Position numbers and translations under genes: made by a program
From: Candidatus Nitrospira neomarina
Lineage (GTDB): Bacteria; Nitrospirota; Nitrospiria; Nitrospirales; UBA8639
DNA length: 64,000 nucleotides
Direction of reading: 5' to 3'
Assembly (NCBI RefSeq): GCF_032051675.1
Contig: NZ_CP116968.1
Coordinates: forward strand, 1,612,001 to 1,676,000
The notes under the pieces: model-generated
What the model saw: the letters and a program-made list of their open reading frames with translations, nothing else
Databases searched by the model: none
Told to the model about the DNA's origin: nothing
Part shown: positions 1 through 7,872 of the stretch, in pieces
How the letters are laid out: every line of letters starts with the position of its first letter
Position numbering within the stretch: the stretch's first letter is position 1

Positions 1-72
1 TATTTGGTCTAACAATGCGGCCGCATTCGCTTTGAGATAGGAAATCGGTTTGATGTCTGACGTAATTTTCAT
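1..72 (-). CDS. Phd/YefM-family antitoxin, N-terminal part (runs off the window)
   Basis: Only the first 24 codons are present, read leftwards from an ATG at 72. The peptide opens MKITSDIKPISYLKANAA, the usual start of Phd/YefM antitoxins, small DNA-binding proteins that repress their own operon and neutralise a RelE/Doc-type toxin. A GGAGG ribosome-binding site sits about 7 bases upstream. The toxin partner would lie outside the window. Family assignment rests on the N-terminal motif alone. Confidence 0.75.
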   Translation of the reverse strand, partial: MKITSDIKPISYLKANAAALLDQI

Positions 73-297
73 ACAGAGCCTCCTCGATCCTTAAGTCGAA
101 CCATATTCAGTCTGATACTGACAGATAAAATCTATCCCAATACCACAAAATTTTCCACCGAGTGAATGTTCAATAAAGTGGGAGCACGCATTTTTCTTGA
201 CTTGATCCAATGTCTTCCTCCTGATCTCAGGCTTTCACCTTGCTTCTTACCTCATTACTACCACCGTCGCTCCGATCACCAGACGGACCGTTATTTC

Positions 298-486
298 GAC
301 GCCTGCCGGCTGGCCCCAGGAAGGGACGCTCTTCGCATGTAGCGGACCTTGTCTGAGCAGAGCGAGTTGGTCCGCTCTTCTAAAGGTTGGCGTCCCTCCC
401 CTTCAATAATGCCAGACGGGGCGTCCATGGTTTTGGGTCCTTTTGCCGAAACAAAAGGACCTCGGCTGCCGGGCCGAAACACCGTC
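298..486 (+). repeat. Structured dispersed repeat, copy A
   Basis: First of six copies. It starts with GACGCCTGCCGGCTGGCC and contains an AGGGACGC/GCGTCCCT long-range stem, an AGCGGACC/GGTCCGCT stem, and a terminal hairpin GGTCCTTTTG-CCGAAA-CAAAAGGACC. The last hairpin of the element is degraded here. About 20 bases upstream of the core (276-297) are shared with copy B. The rest of 73-607 holds no gene I can support. Confidence 0.85.
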
Positions 487-607
487 ATAATTTAAACCCT
501 CAAATTCTCACACCGCCCTCGACATAGTTCAACAAGCACCAATTGCCGTCTCCTCAACAACCAAAATGCTGTTGACGTATATACATAAATAGAGCATGTT
601 CATACAT

Positions 608-808
608 ATGAGAACGACGCTAAATATTGATGATGCCCTTCTGGAAAAAGCCGCAACATTGACCGGTGTGAAAGAAAAAGCCTCCTTAGTCCGGCTCGGG
701 CTTGAGGCTCTCATTTCCAAAGAAGCTGGACGGCGCCTGGCTCAACTTGGGGGATCAGAAAAGCAACTACGGTTGCCTCCGCGACGGCGATCGATCCCCA
801 AATCATGA
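608..808 (+). CDS. VapB-type antitoxin (DUF2191 family)
   Basis: A 66-residue protein beginning MRTTLNIDDALLEKA and carrying the SLVRLGLEALI and RRLAQLGG signatures of the VapB antitoxins that pair with PIN-domain VapC RNases. It should bind DNA as a dimer through its N-terminal ribbon and block the toxin with its C-terminus. I chose the ATG at 608 rather than the in-frame ATG at 596 because the family starts at MRTTL. Its stop overlaps the start of the downstream PIN gene in an ATGA arrangement, as in an intact vapBC operon. The antitoxin frame is undamaged, unlike its partner. Confidence 0.85.
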   Translation: MRTTLNIDDALLEKAATLTGVKEKASLVRLGLEALISKEAGRRLAQLGGSEKQLRLPPRRRSIPKS

Positions 809-1166
809 TGGTCGTTGACATATCCGTTTGGGTCAACCATCTCAGAGCAGGAAGTCTACGTCTCGCAACCTTCCTCAAAGAAAGTTTGGTCCTCACCCAT
901 TCGTATGTCTTTGGTAAACTCGCGTGTGGAATGAAAAAAAATCCTCAGAAATCTTAGCCCTGCTCCAAGCACTTCCCAAGGCACAAATAGCCGACGACCA
1001 CGAAGTCTTACACCTGCTTGAGTCTCAAAAATTATATGGATCAGGATTGGTATGGGTAGATATCAATCTCCTGGCCTCCGCTCAACTAACAGGTTGTGGT
1101 TTATGGACCGCTGATAGTCCACTTCAAAAAGGCGCAATCAAACTACATCTTCAAGTCTACGAATAA
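805..1166 (+). pseudogene. VapC-type PIN-domain toxin, frameshifted
   Basis: The reading frame from the ATG at 805 gives a PIN N-terminus (VVDISVWVNHLRAG) and stops at 955-957. The rest of the domain (SEILALLQALPKAQ, then VDINLLASAQLTG and LWTADSPL) continues in another frame to 1166. The two frames meet at a run of eight A at 934-941, and one missing A explains the break. The second catalytic acid is also changed: the usual GELACG reads GKLACG. The first Asp and the VDxxLLAS Asp are kept. Frameshift plus Glu-to-Lys suggests a dead toxin beside a live antitoxin, though a base-calling error in the A run could account for the frameshift alone. Confidence 0.8.
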
Positions 1167-1263
1167 TCATTGCCTTGATTCCTCTCTTCCTCCCACTTCC
1201 CCGAAATCCCGCATCGGGAACAGAAAAAATAGGAAAAAATCTCCCCTATTTCCCACCTTCAGG

Positions 1264-1488
1264 TCGCTGACGCCAAAATCACCAGACGGACCGTAATTCC
1301 GACGCCTGCCGGCTGGCCCCAGGGAGGGACGCTCTGAGCATTTCGCGGACCTTGTCTGAGCAGAGCGAGTTGGTCCGCTCTTCACAAGGTTGGCGTCCCT
1401 CCCCTCCCATGAGGCCAGACGGGGCGGCAATGGTTTTGGCCACTTTTGCCGAAACAAAAGTGGCTCGGCTACCGGGCCGAGACCCGGT
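1264..1488 (+). repeat. Structured dispersed repeat, copy B
   Basis: The core begins with GACGCC at 1301. Visible pairings are CTGGCC 1313-1318 with GGCCAG 1413-1418, GGGAGGGACGC 1322-1332 with GCGTCCCTCCC 1393-1403, and GCGGACC 1345-1351 with GGTCCGC 1372-1378. Hairpins GCCACTTTTG-CCGAAA-CAAAAGTGGC (1439-1464) and ACCGGG-CCGAGA-CCCGGT (1471-1488) follow. The 5' arm with CAGGTCG at about 1260 and ACGGACCGT is shared in part with copies A, C and F. Confidence 0.85.
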
Positions 1489-1518
1489 ATCAATCGACCG
1501 CCAAACATTCATAAAGAA

Positions 1519-1560
1519 TAATTCTGTACTTTTTTTAAACGGGTTGGGTAGCATGGTCGC
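1519..1560 (+). repeat. Short repeat with TTCTGTAC and GTTGGGTA
   Basis: This stretch has TTCTGTAC, a T-rich spacer and GGTTGGGTAGCAT. Related stretches lie at 3446-3480 and 5311-5352. Two of the three follow directly after a copy of the large repeat (B and C); the third lies about 375 bases after copy D. No known element is recognised. Confidence 0.5.
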
Positions 1561-1653
1561 GGGTTCGTTGATCAACCAGATTCGCGCCTGATCAAGACAC
1601 AGCATGCGAATGGAACAGGGGAAAAATATCCATCGAAAGTCTCGACAAATAGC

Positions 1654-3039
1654 ATGATGAATGGTCGTCGAATCCGTTGCGTCTCATCCTACATAGCCTG
1701 GGTCCTGCCGATGCTCCTCCTGCTCGCGCTTCCGGTAGAAGCCGAAACCAGCGTCCCCGCTTCTGCCGCGGTCGAGAAGGAGGTGGTCTACGACCCTTAT
1801 CGAGGAATGGACCAGAATGGCCGGATTCCCAGCATCGACAAAGCCGCGCTTGTCACCAAGCCCGAACGCTGGCGTTATATCCCCGAGGGCCGACTCAAGC
1901 CCGGCGGGTTCTTCGAGCGCTTCCTGGTCTCGAGCTTCCTGCTTCCGTTCTTCTTCGCCAACTCCGCTGTCGGCGCCGGATTGGGCGTGGCCATCACCGA
2001 CATCGATTTTCGTGCGCAACGTCGTCGTGAATTCCTGGGGGCCTTTCTCTCCCACACGACCGAGGGCCAACAGAGTTATGTGTTGCGGTGGCGACGGTGG
2101 CTCAAGCATCTCGAAGTCCCCACGGGTGGCGTGCTCCAGGAAGAACGCAGTTTCGTCAGCGCGGGCGGGGGATATCGCAAGACGCTAACCAGCCGCTTCT
2201 TCGGGATCGGGCCATCGACCAAGGAAAGTCAGGAGACCAGCTATACCGACCAGATCGCCTTTCTCGAACTGGGTCTCTCGGAGTCGCTTCAGGGATCGTT
2301 TGAAGACGTCGTCCTCGAGTTGGATGTGCGAGTGGAACACCACTGGCTCAGCCGGGGCCGCGTTGGGGGCGCCGGGCAAACCGACAGGGAGTTTCCGGGG
2401 CTCTTCGCCGAGGCGGATCCCTATGCTCTCGGGTGGGTGGGCGGCGGCATTCGCTGGGACACGCGTGACAGCCAGCGCAATCCCTACCGCGGGACGGTCC
2501 TGGGCGGGAGAGTCGATGCCGCGCTTCTCCAGAGTGATTGGAACCGGGGTGTAATCTACCAACTCTTCGGCGACCAGCTGATCCCCGTTCCAGGGCTCTT
2601 CCACGATGGAGGAGACGTGGGCGAAGAGCATCCGCCGACCGACACCATCGCGCTCCACCTCGAGAGCCAACTAAGCTCCGGCAACCTGCCGTTTTTTGCG
2701 CGGCCGACCCTCGGCGGCAGCCGGGTGCTACGCGGGTACATCGCCGGTCGCTGGCGGGATGATGCGGCCTGGGCTGCGGCCACAGAATATCGCGTCTGGG
2801 TCCTCCCACGCGGTTTCCCCATCTGGCGATATCTCCGGATCGAGCGCCTTGGGCTGGCGCTCTTCTACGAAGTCGGCAGTGTCGCAGAGAACGGATTAAA
2901 ATTCTTCCAGGAACGCGTGCGCCAGAGCTACGGGGTCAGCGCCCGATTCACGTTGGAGCGTGCAGCCATCTTTCGCGCCGATTTCGGATTCTCGGAAGAC
3001 GGGATGAACTTCACAGCAGGCTTCGGCCTCCCCTTTTAA
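1654..3039 (+). CDS. Omp85/BamA-like surface-antigen barrel protein without POTRA domains
   Basis: A 461-residue protein with an N-terminal signal peptide ending near VEA-ET (residue 30), then about 75 residues of linker. The barrel domain resembles the C-terminal bacterial surface antigen (Bac_surface_Ag) domain of BamA. Supporting marks are GGSRVLRGY near residue 350, which matches the VRGF-type loop motif of Omp85 proteins, and the C-terminal phenylalanine expected of an outer-membrane barrel. It is much shorter than BamA (about 800 residues) and lacks room for POTRA repeats, so it is probably a stand-alone barrel and not the essential assembly factor. The gene is more GC-rich than the flanking repeat DNA and is alone on its strand, with repeats on both sides. 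Cargo or function is unknown. Confidence 0.8.
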   Translation: MMNGRRIRCVSSYIAWVLPMLLLLALPVEAETSVPASAAVEKEVVYDPYRGMDQNGRIPSIDKAALVTKPERWRYIPEGRLKPGGFFERFLVSSFLLPFFFANSAVGAGLGVAITDIDFRAQRRREFLGAFLSHTTEGQQSYVLRWRRWLKHLEVPTGGVLQEERSFVSAGGGYRKTLTSRFFGIGPSTKESQETSYTDQIAFLELGLSESLQGSFEDVVLELDVRVEHHWLSRGRVGGAGQTDREFPGLFAEADPYALGWVGGGIRWDTRDSQRNPYRGTVLGGRVDAALLQSDWNRGVIYQLFGDQLIPVPGLFHDGGDVGEEHPPTDTIALHLESQLSSGNLPFFARPTLGGSRVLRGYIAGRWRDDAAWAAATEYRVWVLPRGFPIWRYLRIERLGLALFYEVGSVAENGLKFFQERVRQSYGVSARFTLERAAIFRADFGFSEDGMNFTAGFGLPF

Positions 3040-3162
3040 CCTGTACGCCATGAAAGAAAACCAGCCGGACCATCTGTGCATGATGTGTCTCGAAGAGCAC
3101 GTCCGTTGTTGAGTCCTATTCTTTCCTCATGAATGCATCTATCTTCGCAGTCTTCCTATCGA

Positions 3163-3404
3163 CTTCAGGTCGGCAAACCAGGCTAACGCGCAATTAACAG
3201 GCAACCTGTTAACTCGACGCCTGCCGGCTGGCCAAAGGGAGGGACGCTCTTATCCGTTGCGGACCTTGTCTGAGCGGAGCGAGTTGGTCCGCTCTTCAAA
3301 AGATTAGTGTCCCTCCCCTTCCATGAGGCCAGACGGGGCGTCAATGGTTTTGGCTACTTTTGCCGAAACAAAAGTAGCTCGTCGTTCGGGGACGAAACCC
3401 CGAA
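3163..3404 (+). repeat. Structured dispersed repeat, copy C (long form)
   Basis: The long form includes a 5' arm with CAGGTCGGC and a perfect hairpin TTAACAGG-CAA-CCTGTTAA (3194-3212), then the GACGCC core from 3216. The first terminal hairpin is GCTACTTTTG-CCGAAA-CAAAAGTAGC and the second TTCGGGG-ACGAAA-CCCCGAA (3385-3404). Both differ from copies A and B by compensating changes. The rest of 3040-3542 holds only this repeat, a GGGCCGA-CCC-TCGGCCC hairpin at 3427-3443 and the short repeat that follows. Confidence 0.85.
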
Positions 3405-3445
3405 TTCCCTGCCTTCGCCTGCCGGGCCGACCCTCGGCCCTACAA

Positions 3446-3480
3446 AATTCTGTACTTTAAGCAATAGGTTGGGTACATTC
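3446..3480 (+). repeat. Short repeat with TTCTGTAC and GTTGGGTA, second copy
   Basis: AAATTCTGTACTTTAAGCAA is followed by TAGGTTGGGTACATTC, matching the stretch at 1519-1560. It sits directly after the GGGCCGA hairpin behind copy C. Confidence 0.5.
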
Positions 3481-3542
3481 TTCTAAGGAATCCCTTAGAA
3501 CGAAAAAAAGAGGACCACACCATCTCAACGGCAGAACAAATC

Positions 3543-3722
3543 ATGCGAGAAATTCAAATACTTCCCGAACCTTTAGCCAAGGAAGTCTTAGATTTCATCG
3601 GGTACATTGAGTTGAAACATGGGCTCAAAGACAGACTAGCTGAGGAACTCAAGCTCGCCCAGACTCCGGCCATGAAACATATCTGGGACAATTCTGAGGA
3701 TGAGGTGTGGAATGACGTGTAG
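3543..3722 (+). CDS. DUF2281-family small protein (putative antitoxin)
   Basis: A 59-residue frame beginning MREIQILPEPLAKEVLDFI and ending AMKHIWDNSEDEVWNDV, the hallmark of DUF2281 proteins, which usually sit beside PIN toxins. Homologues normally begin a few residues earlier (M-x-T-A-E-x-I). Here the frame is open upstream, reading ISTAEQI, and the codon at 3522-3524, ideally placed about 7 bases after AGAGGA, is ATC where ATG is expected. Translation must therefore use ATC weakly or start at the internal ATG at 3543. No PIN gene follows; the next gene is a DUF2283 protein. Confidence 0.7.
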   Translation: MREIQILPEPLAKEVLDFIGYIELKHGLKDRLAEELKLAQTPAMKHIWDNSEDEVWNDV

Positions 3723-3759
3723 CGTCTCTGACCTGCATAATAAAGACAGGAAAACCAAT

Positions 3760-3978
3760 ATGGAAAAAATCAAAGTCATTCATGACACCGTGGGCCATAC
3801 CTTAACAGTATGGTTGGATGATCCTTCCCTTGAGCATGTCTGCGAAGAAACAAATGAAGAAGTCATTCTCATGAAGGATAAAGCCGGTCACGTGATCGGG
3901 TTTGAAAAACTCCATTACACACCTGCCAACTCACAGAAAACACTTGCTGTCGAAACCGTGGTTCAAACCGGGCATTAA
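3760..3978 (+). CDS. DUF2283-family small protein
   Basis: A 72-residue protein, MEKIKVIHDTVGHTLTVWLD..., matching the DUF2283 fold family: a compact beta protein whose members carry a D-x-D/S-L-Y-I or LTVWLDD strand and a GHVIGFE strand. I take the ATG at 3760, because the longer in-frame start at 3700 overlaps the previous gene and adds non-family residues. Function is unknown; members often neighbour small toxin-like genes. A second DUF2283 gene lies 422 bases downstream with a different partner. Confidence 0.75.
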   Translation: MEKIKVIHDTVGHTLTVWLDDPSLEHVCEETNEEVILMKDKAGHVIGFEKLHYTPANSQKTLAVETVVQTGH

Positions 3979-4160
3979 GCAACCCGGAAGGTAGGACTTT
4001 CCAACACCATGTACCCTTCTCCACCTTCTCTTAATTAAAAGGGTTTTCCGGAATCCTGCTTTTCGTGCCTCATCAGCCCAAGCTCCACCTTCAAAAGCTT
4101 TTCTCTTGATGAGACACCTGAAGACTAGCCATTCATTGGAAAACCAAGTATGTTAGCATC

Positions 4161-4403
4161 GTGGAGAGTTACACATTCACAGAATATTTTGAGAAAGAAG
4201 TATTACGTAAACGCCCATATCTCAAAAAAGACTGGTGCATTCAAGTTGTAGAAAATCCATCTAAGAGCGAACCTCAAGAAGAAAATCGTTTTCGATTTTG
4301 GGGACCGATAGCTGAACTTGATGGTCGGATATTACGTGTCATCACACTTGCCGATAAAAAGACAATTCACAATGCCTTTCCTGATCGAGGATTCAGACCA
4401 TGA
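4161..4403 (+). CDS. Small basic protein of a DUF2283-associated pair (toxin-like, unproven)
   Basis: An 80-residue protein starting at a GTG (4161) with the text YTFTEYFEKEVLRKRPYLKK and ending KKTIHNAFPDRGF. I know this conserved pattern (FWG, LRVITL, IHNAFPDR) from genes coupled to DUF2283 proteins. The size and the layout, a small basic protein with a strand-rich C-terminus, recall RelE/BrnT-type toxins, but I see no diagnostic catalytic set. Its stop overlaps the start of the next gene (ATGA at 4400-4403), so the two are probably translationally coupled and act together. Confidence 0.65.
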   Translation: MESYTFTEYFEKEVLRKRPYLKKDWCIQVVENPSKSEPQEENRFRFWGPIAELDGRILRVITLADKKTIHNAFPDRGFRP

Positions 4404-4618
4404 AATTGAACTATTACCCAGACACCGATTCACTCTACATCGATCTGACCGAACACCCCAGCGTAGAAAGCCGGGAGGTATCGGAGGGAATTGTCCTGGA
4501 TTATGACGCTGCAGGCAATCTGGTAGGCATTGATATTGATAATGCGAGCTCCAAGGTGCATCTCAAGGAATTAACCTTAAACAAACTGCCAGCTTCCGTT
4601 CATTCCGTAGCCGAATAA
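4400..4618 (+). CDS. DUF2283-family protein, partner of the preceding gene
   Basis: A 72-residue protein beginning MKLNYYPDTDSLYIDLTEHP, with GIVLDYDAAGNLVGIDIDNAS, the textbook DUF2283 pattern. Coupled by a 4-base overlap to the upstream 80-residue gene. It could be the antitoxin of that pair; this is inference from gene order. It shares the family but little sequence with the DUF2283 gene at 3760. Confidence 0.8.
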   Translation: MKLNYYPDTDSLYIDLTEHPSVESREVSEGIVLDYDAAGNLVGIDIDNASSKVHLKELTLNKLPASVHSVAE

Positions 4619-4750
4619 CAGACCCCTCCGCTCCCGCACCTCTGCCGGAATCTACCTTTCCGCAACTCGGCCCTTCACCCATTCTCTCTATCATGCCTGT
4701 GCTCCTCCTTCTTTCATAGGCATTTCTGAAAAAATCTCCGCCTATGTTCC

Positions 4751-4936
4751 GACGCCTGCCGGCTGGCCCCAGGGAGGGACGCTCTTATCCGTTGCGGACC
4801 TTGTGTGAGCCCTGCGAGTTGGTCCGCTCTTCTCAGGTTAGCGTCCCTCCCCTCCCATGAGGCCAGACGGGGCGTCAATGGTTTTGGGTCCTTTTGCCGA
4901 AACAAAAGGACCTCGGCTGCCGGGCCGAGACCCGGC
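4751..4936 (+). repeat. Structured dispersed repeat, copy D
   Basis: A core copy with hairpins GGTCCTTTTG-CCGAAA-CAAAAGGACC and GCCGGG-CCGAGA-CCCGGC (4919-4936). Compared with copy B the first stem has changed on both arms. It has no recognisable long 5' arm. Confidence 0.85.
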
Positions 4937-5433
4937 AATCCCGCTCTTGAAATCTCAAGGCCACCTCGCGAATCCAAACTAGAGCCATCATAAAATCATC
5001 ATAACTTCAAAAGAATTTTCCCAATTCTAGTTATCAGAATATAGGACAATCACCCTCGAAGTTTCGCGGAAAAAATGTGGAATCAAACCGGGTCTATATT
5101 TCCGAAAGGAAACGTGTGCAAATATATCACTCTGAATTTCATCAGAGGTAATTCCTCTTCGTTCCGTTCATACCGTTGCGAGTATTCGGCTACCCATCTT
5201 CCTATGAATCATTCCTTCTCCCCTGCATTGTCATCCTGAGTTCCGGCGAAGGATCTGTGCCCAGCCCAACCCCGCAAATCAACATGCAACGACAAAATTT
5301 TATGCACAAATTTTCTGTACATTTTTCAACGAGTTGGGTAGCATAGCCACCAGATTGTGTGAAACCGGTGCGGTCTAGAGTTTCGCCGCAAAACAATCGT
5401 ACTTCCTAGATTTTCAAAACGCTCGAAACCTCT
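4937..5433. other. Gene-free leader of the restriction operon
   Basis: No coding sequence is supported. At 5226-5268 there is an inverted piece of the repeat whose core reads GGGCACAGATCCTTCGCCGG on the minus strand (direct copies near 16.1, 17.3, 17.9 and 21.9 kb). At 5311-5352 lies the third TTCTGTAC...GTTGGGTAGCAT stretch. The hsdR promoter is presumably in the last 80 bases, but I see no clear -35/-10 pair. Confidence 0.5.
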
Positions 5434-7857
5434 ATGAACTCCCCCGACAAGAAGACGCTGTCTGAACGTGACATCTGCACCAAGTTCATCACTCCCGCCA
5501 TCCAGCAGGCCGGGTGGGACATCTTGGCACAGATTCGTGAGGAGGTTAAGCTGACCGATGGTCGCGTTATGGTCCGTGGCAAGCTAGCTGCGAGAATTAA
5601 GAATCCAGACGCCAAGGGTGGCCCTAAAAGGGCCGATTACGTTTTGTATGCACGCCCCAGCATCCCAATTGCCGTCATCGAAGCAAAACAAAATAAATTT
5701 TCAGTCGGCCACGGCATGCAACAAGCCCTAGCCTATGCAGAAATGCTCGATATTCCTTTTGCAATCAGCTCCAATGGTAATGGCTTTCTTTTCCATGATC
5801 GAACCGGTTTGTCGCAACCTGTGGAAAGGGAATTGAACATGGATCAGTTCCCACCCTGTGACGAACTGTGGCCGTTGTATCAACAATGGAAAGGATTAAC
5901 GGAAGCGGGCGCACTCAAGCTCGTCGAGCAACCTTATTTCACTGACGCCAGCAGCAAAGAACCTCGATACTATCAGCGGGTCGCGATCAACCGCGCAATT
6001 GAAGGGGTTGCCAAAGGACAGCAACGCATCCTCCTAGTGATGGCAACCGGAACTGGCAAAACCTACACCGCTTTTCAGATCATCTGGCGCCTTTGGAAGG
6101 CCAAAAAGAAAAAACGCATCCTGTTCCTCGCCGATCGCAATATTCTGGTCGATCAGACCATGCAGCAAGACTTCGCACCTTTCAGTGAGGTTATGCATAA
6201 AATCACCAACCGCGAGGTAAAAAAGAACTACGAGATTTACCTTGCACTTTACCAGGCGGTAACGGGAAAGGAAGAGTGGAAGCAGATCTACCGACAATTC
6301 CCGGCGGATTTCTTCGATCTCATCGTGGTTGACGAATGTCATCGTGGCAGCGCCGCAGACGATTCAGCTTGGCATGAAGTGCTCGACTACTTCAGCAACG
6401 CAACCCATCTCGGCCTCACAGCCACACCAACGGAAACCAAAGAGATCAGCAATAAAACCTATTTTGGTGCGCCTATCTACACTTACTCGCTCAAGCAAGG
6501 AATTGAAGATGGCTTCCTCGCTCCATATAAGGTCATCCGTATCGTTACCGATGCGGACGCCCTGGGGTACGCACCAGAAAAGGGCAAGCGTGACAAACAT
6601 GGCCAAGCAGTCGAGCAACGCCAATACAACACCAAAGACTTCGACCGAAACCTCGTGCTGGAGAAACGCACCAAACTGGTGGCGCGGCGCATCTGGGAAT
6701 ATTTGGAGGCCATTGACCCTATGGCCAAAACCATTGTCTTCTGCGACGACCAGGATCACGCCGAACGTATGCGACAGGCGTTGGTGGAAATTATTCCAGC
6801 CGCAGCAAGCAACCGCCGTTACGTCATGCGCATCACCGGTGACGATAACGAAGGCAAAGCGCAGCTTTCATACTTTATCGACAATGATGAGCCTTACCCC
6901 GTTATAGCAACCACCTCTAAATTACTGACAACCGGCGTTGATTCCAAAACCTGCAAGCTCATCGTGCTCGATCAAAACATCAACTCAATGACCGAATTCA
7001 AGCAAATCATCGGGAGAGGCACCCGCATTCGGGAGGATTACGACAAACTATACTTCACAATCATGGACTTTAAAGGTGCCACAAGATTGTTTGCCGACAA
7101 AAACTTTGATGGCGAGCCCGTAGTAATTTACGAGCCGAAGCCCGAGGAATCTGTCGTTCCGCCGGAAGACACCACAAAGCCACCTCTAGAGGGAACAGCA
7201 GAACTTCCCTTTCCCCCGTACACGCCAGAACCGTCTAGTGTTAGTGACACTAGCGAAATCGGAGAAGGTCGAACCAAATACTACGTGGACGATGTTGAAG
7301 TGCGCACGGCCATCGAGCGCTCGCAATACCTCGACACCGACGGGAAACTTGTCTCCGAAGATTATCGCGTTTTTCTCAAAAACGAGATTAAAAAGTCCCT
7401 CCTTGCCCAGTTCGGCTCCCTCACCGATTTTTTGCGTCGTTGGAGCCAAGCCGAACGCAAGCAAGCAATCGTGAAAGAACTCAAAGATCAAGGTATTCCT
7501 ATGGAAGTCTTACAGCAGGCTATTCCAAATAGCGCGGACCTCGACATATTCGACCTCATTGCGCACATTGCCTTTGACCAGCGCCCCCTCACTCGCCAGG
7601 AGCGTGCAAATGCGGTAAAGAAGCGCAACTACTTTGGCAAATACGGTGACCAAGCACGAGAAGTGCTCGAAGCGCTATTAGATAAATATGCTGATCACGG
7701 CATTACCGACATCGAAGATTCAAATGTTTTGGAATTGCCACCGTTTGACAAATACGGAACAAAAACACAAATCCGGCGCGGCATCTTCGGTGGATCGGAA
7801 AATTATTCCCAAGCCATTACCGAACTGGAACACGCACTCTATGATAAAAGCGCCTAA
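5434..7857 (+). CDS. hsdR: Type I restriction enzyme R subunit (HsdR, EcoEI-like)
   Basis: An 807-residue motor and nuclease subunit. The N-terminal nuclease domain shows Asp68 (RADYV) and Glu83-Ala-Lys85 (VIEAK), the PD-(D/E)xK core that cuts DNA at a distance. The superfamily 2 helicase/translocase follows: MATGTGKT at 203-210 (Walker A), DECH at 300-303 and TATP at 329-332. A C-terminal alpha-helical region contacts the methylase complex. The length is near the EcoEI/KpnAI-type norm. First gene of a long operon; hsdM starts 15 bases after it. No strong ribosome-binding site precedes the ATG. No inactivating change is visible, so the enzyme looks functional. Confidence 0.95.
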   Translation: MNSPDKKTLSERDICTKFITPAIQQAGWDILAQIREEVKLTDGRVMVRGKLAARIKNPDAKGGPKRADYVLYARPSIPIAVIEAKQNKFSVGHGMQQALAYAEMLDIPFAISSNGNGFLFHDRTGLSQPVERELNMDQFPPCDELWPLYQQWKGLTEAGALKLVEQPYFTDASSKEPRYYQRVAINRAIEGVAKGQQRILLVMATGTGKTYTAFQIIWRLWKAKKKKRILFLADRNILVDQTMQQDFAPFSEVMHKITNREVKKNYEIYLALYQAVTGKEEWKQIYRQFPADFFDLIVVDECHRGSAADDSAWHEVLDYFSNATHLGLTATPTETKEISNKTYFGAPIYTYSLKQGIEDGFLAPYKVIRIVTDADALGYAPEKGKRDKHGQAVEQRQYNTKDFDRNLVLEKRTKLVARRIWEYLEAIDPMAKTIVFCDDQDHAERMRQALVEIIPAAASNRRYVMRITGDDNEGKAQLSYFIDNDEPYPVIATTSKLLTTGVDSKTCKLIVLDQNINSMTEFKQIIGRGTRIREDYDKLYFTIMDFKGATRLFADKNFDGEPVVIYEPKPEESVVPPEDTTKPPLEGTAELPFPPYTPEPSSVSDTSEIGEGRTKYYVDDVEVRTAIERSQYLDTDGKLVSEDYRVFLKNEIKKSLLAQFGSLTDFLRRWSQAERKQAIVKELKDQGIPMEVLQQAIPNSADLDIFDLIAHIAFDQRPLTRQERANAVKKRNYFGKYGDQAREVLEALLDKYADHGITDIEDSNVLELPPFDKYGTKTQIRRGIFGGSENYSQAITELEHALYDKSA

Positions 7858-7872
7858 CAAAGTGAGAGTTTC

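Noticed and set aside
1167-1605. Long open frames on both strands over repeat copy B
   Set aside because: They arise from the GC-rich repeat itself; the same peptide strings (AKVAKT, RLPGR) recur at every copy in different frames, with no ribosome-binding site.
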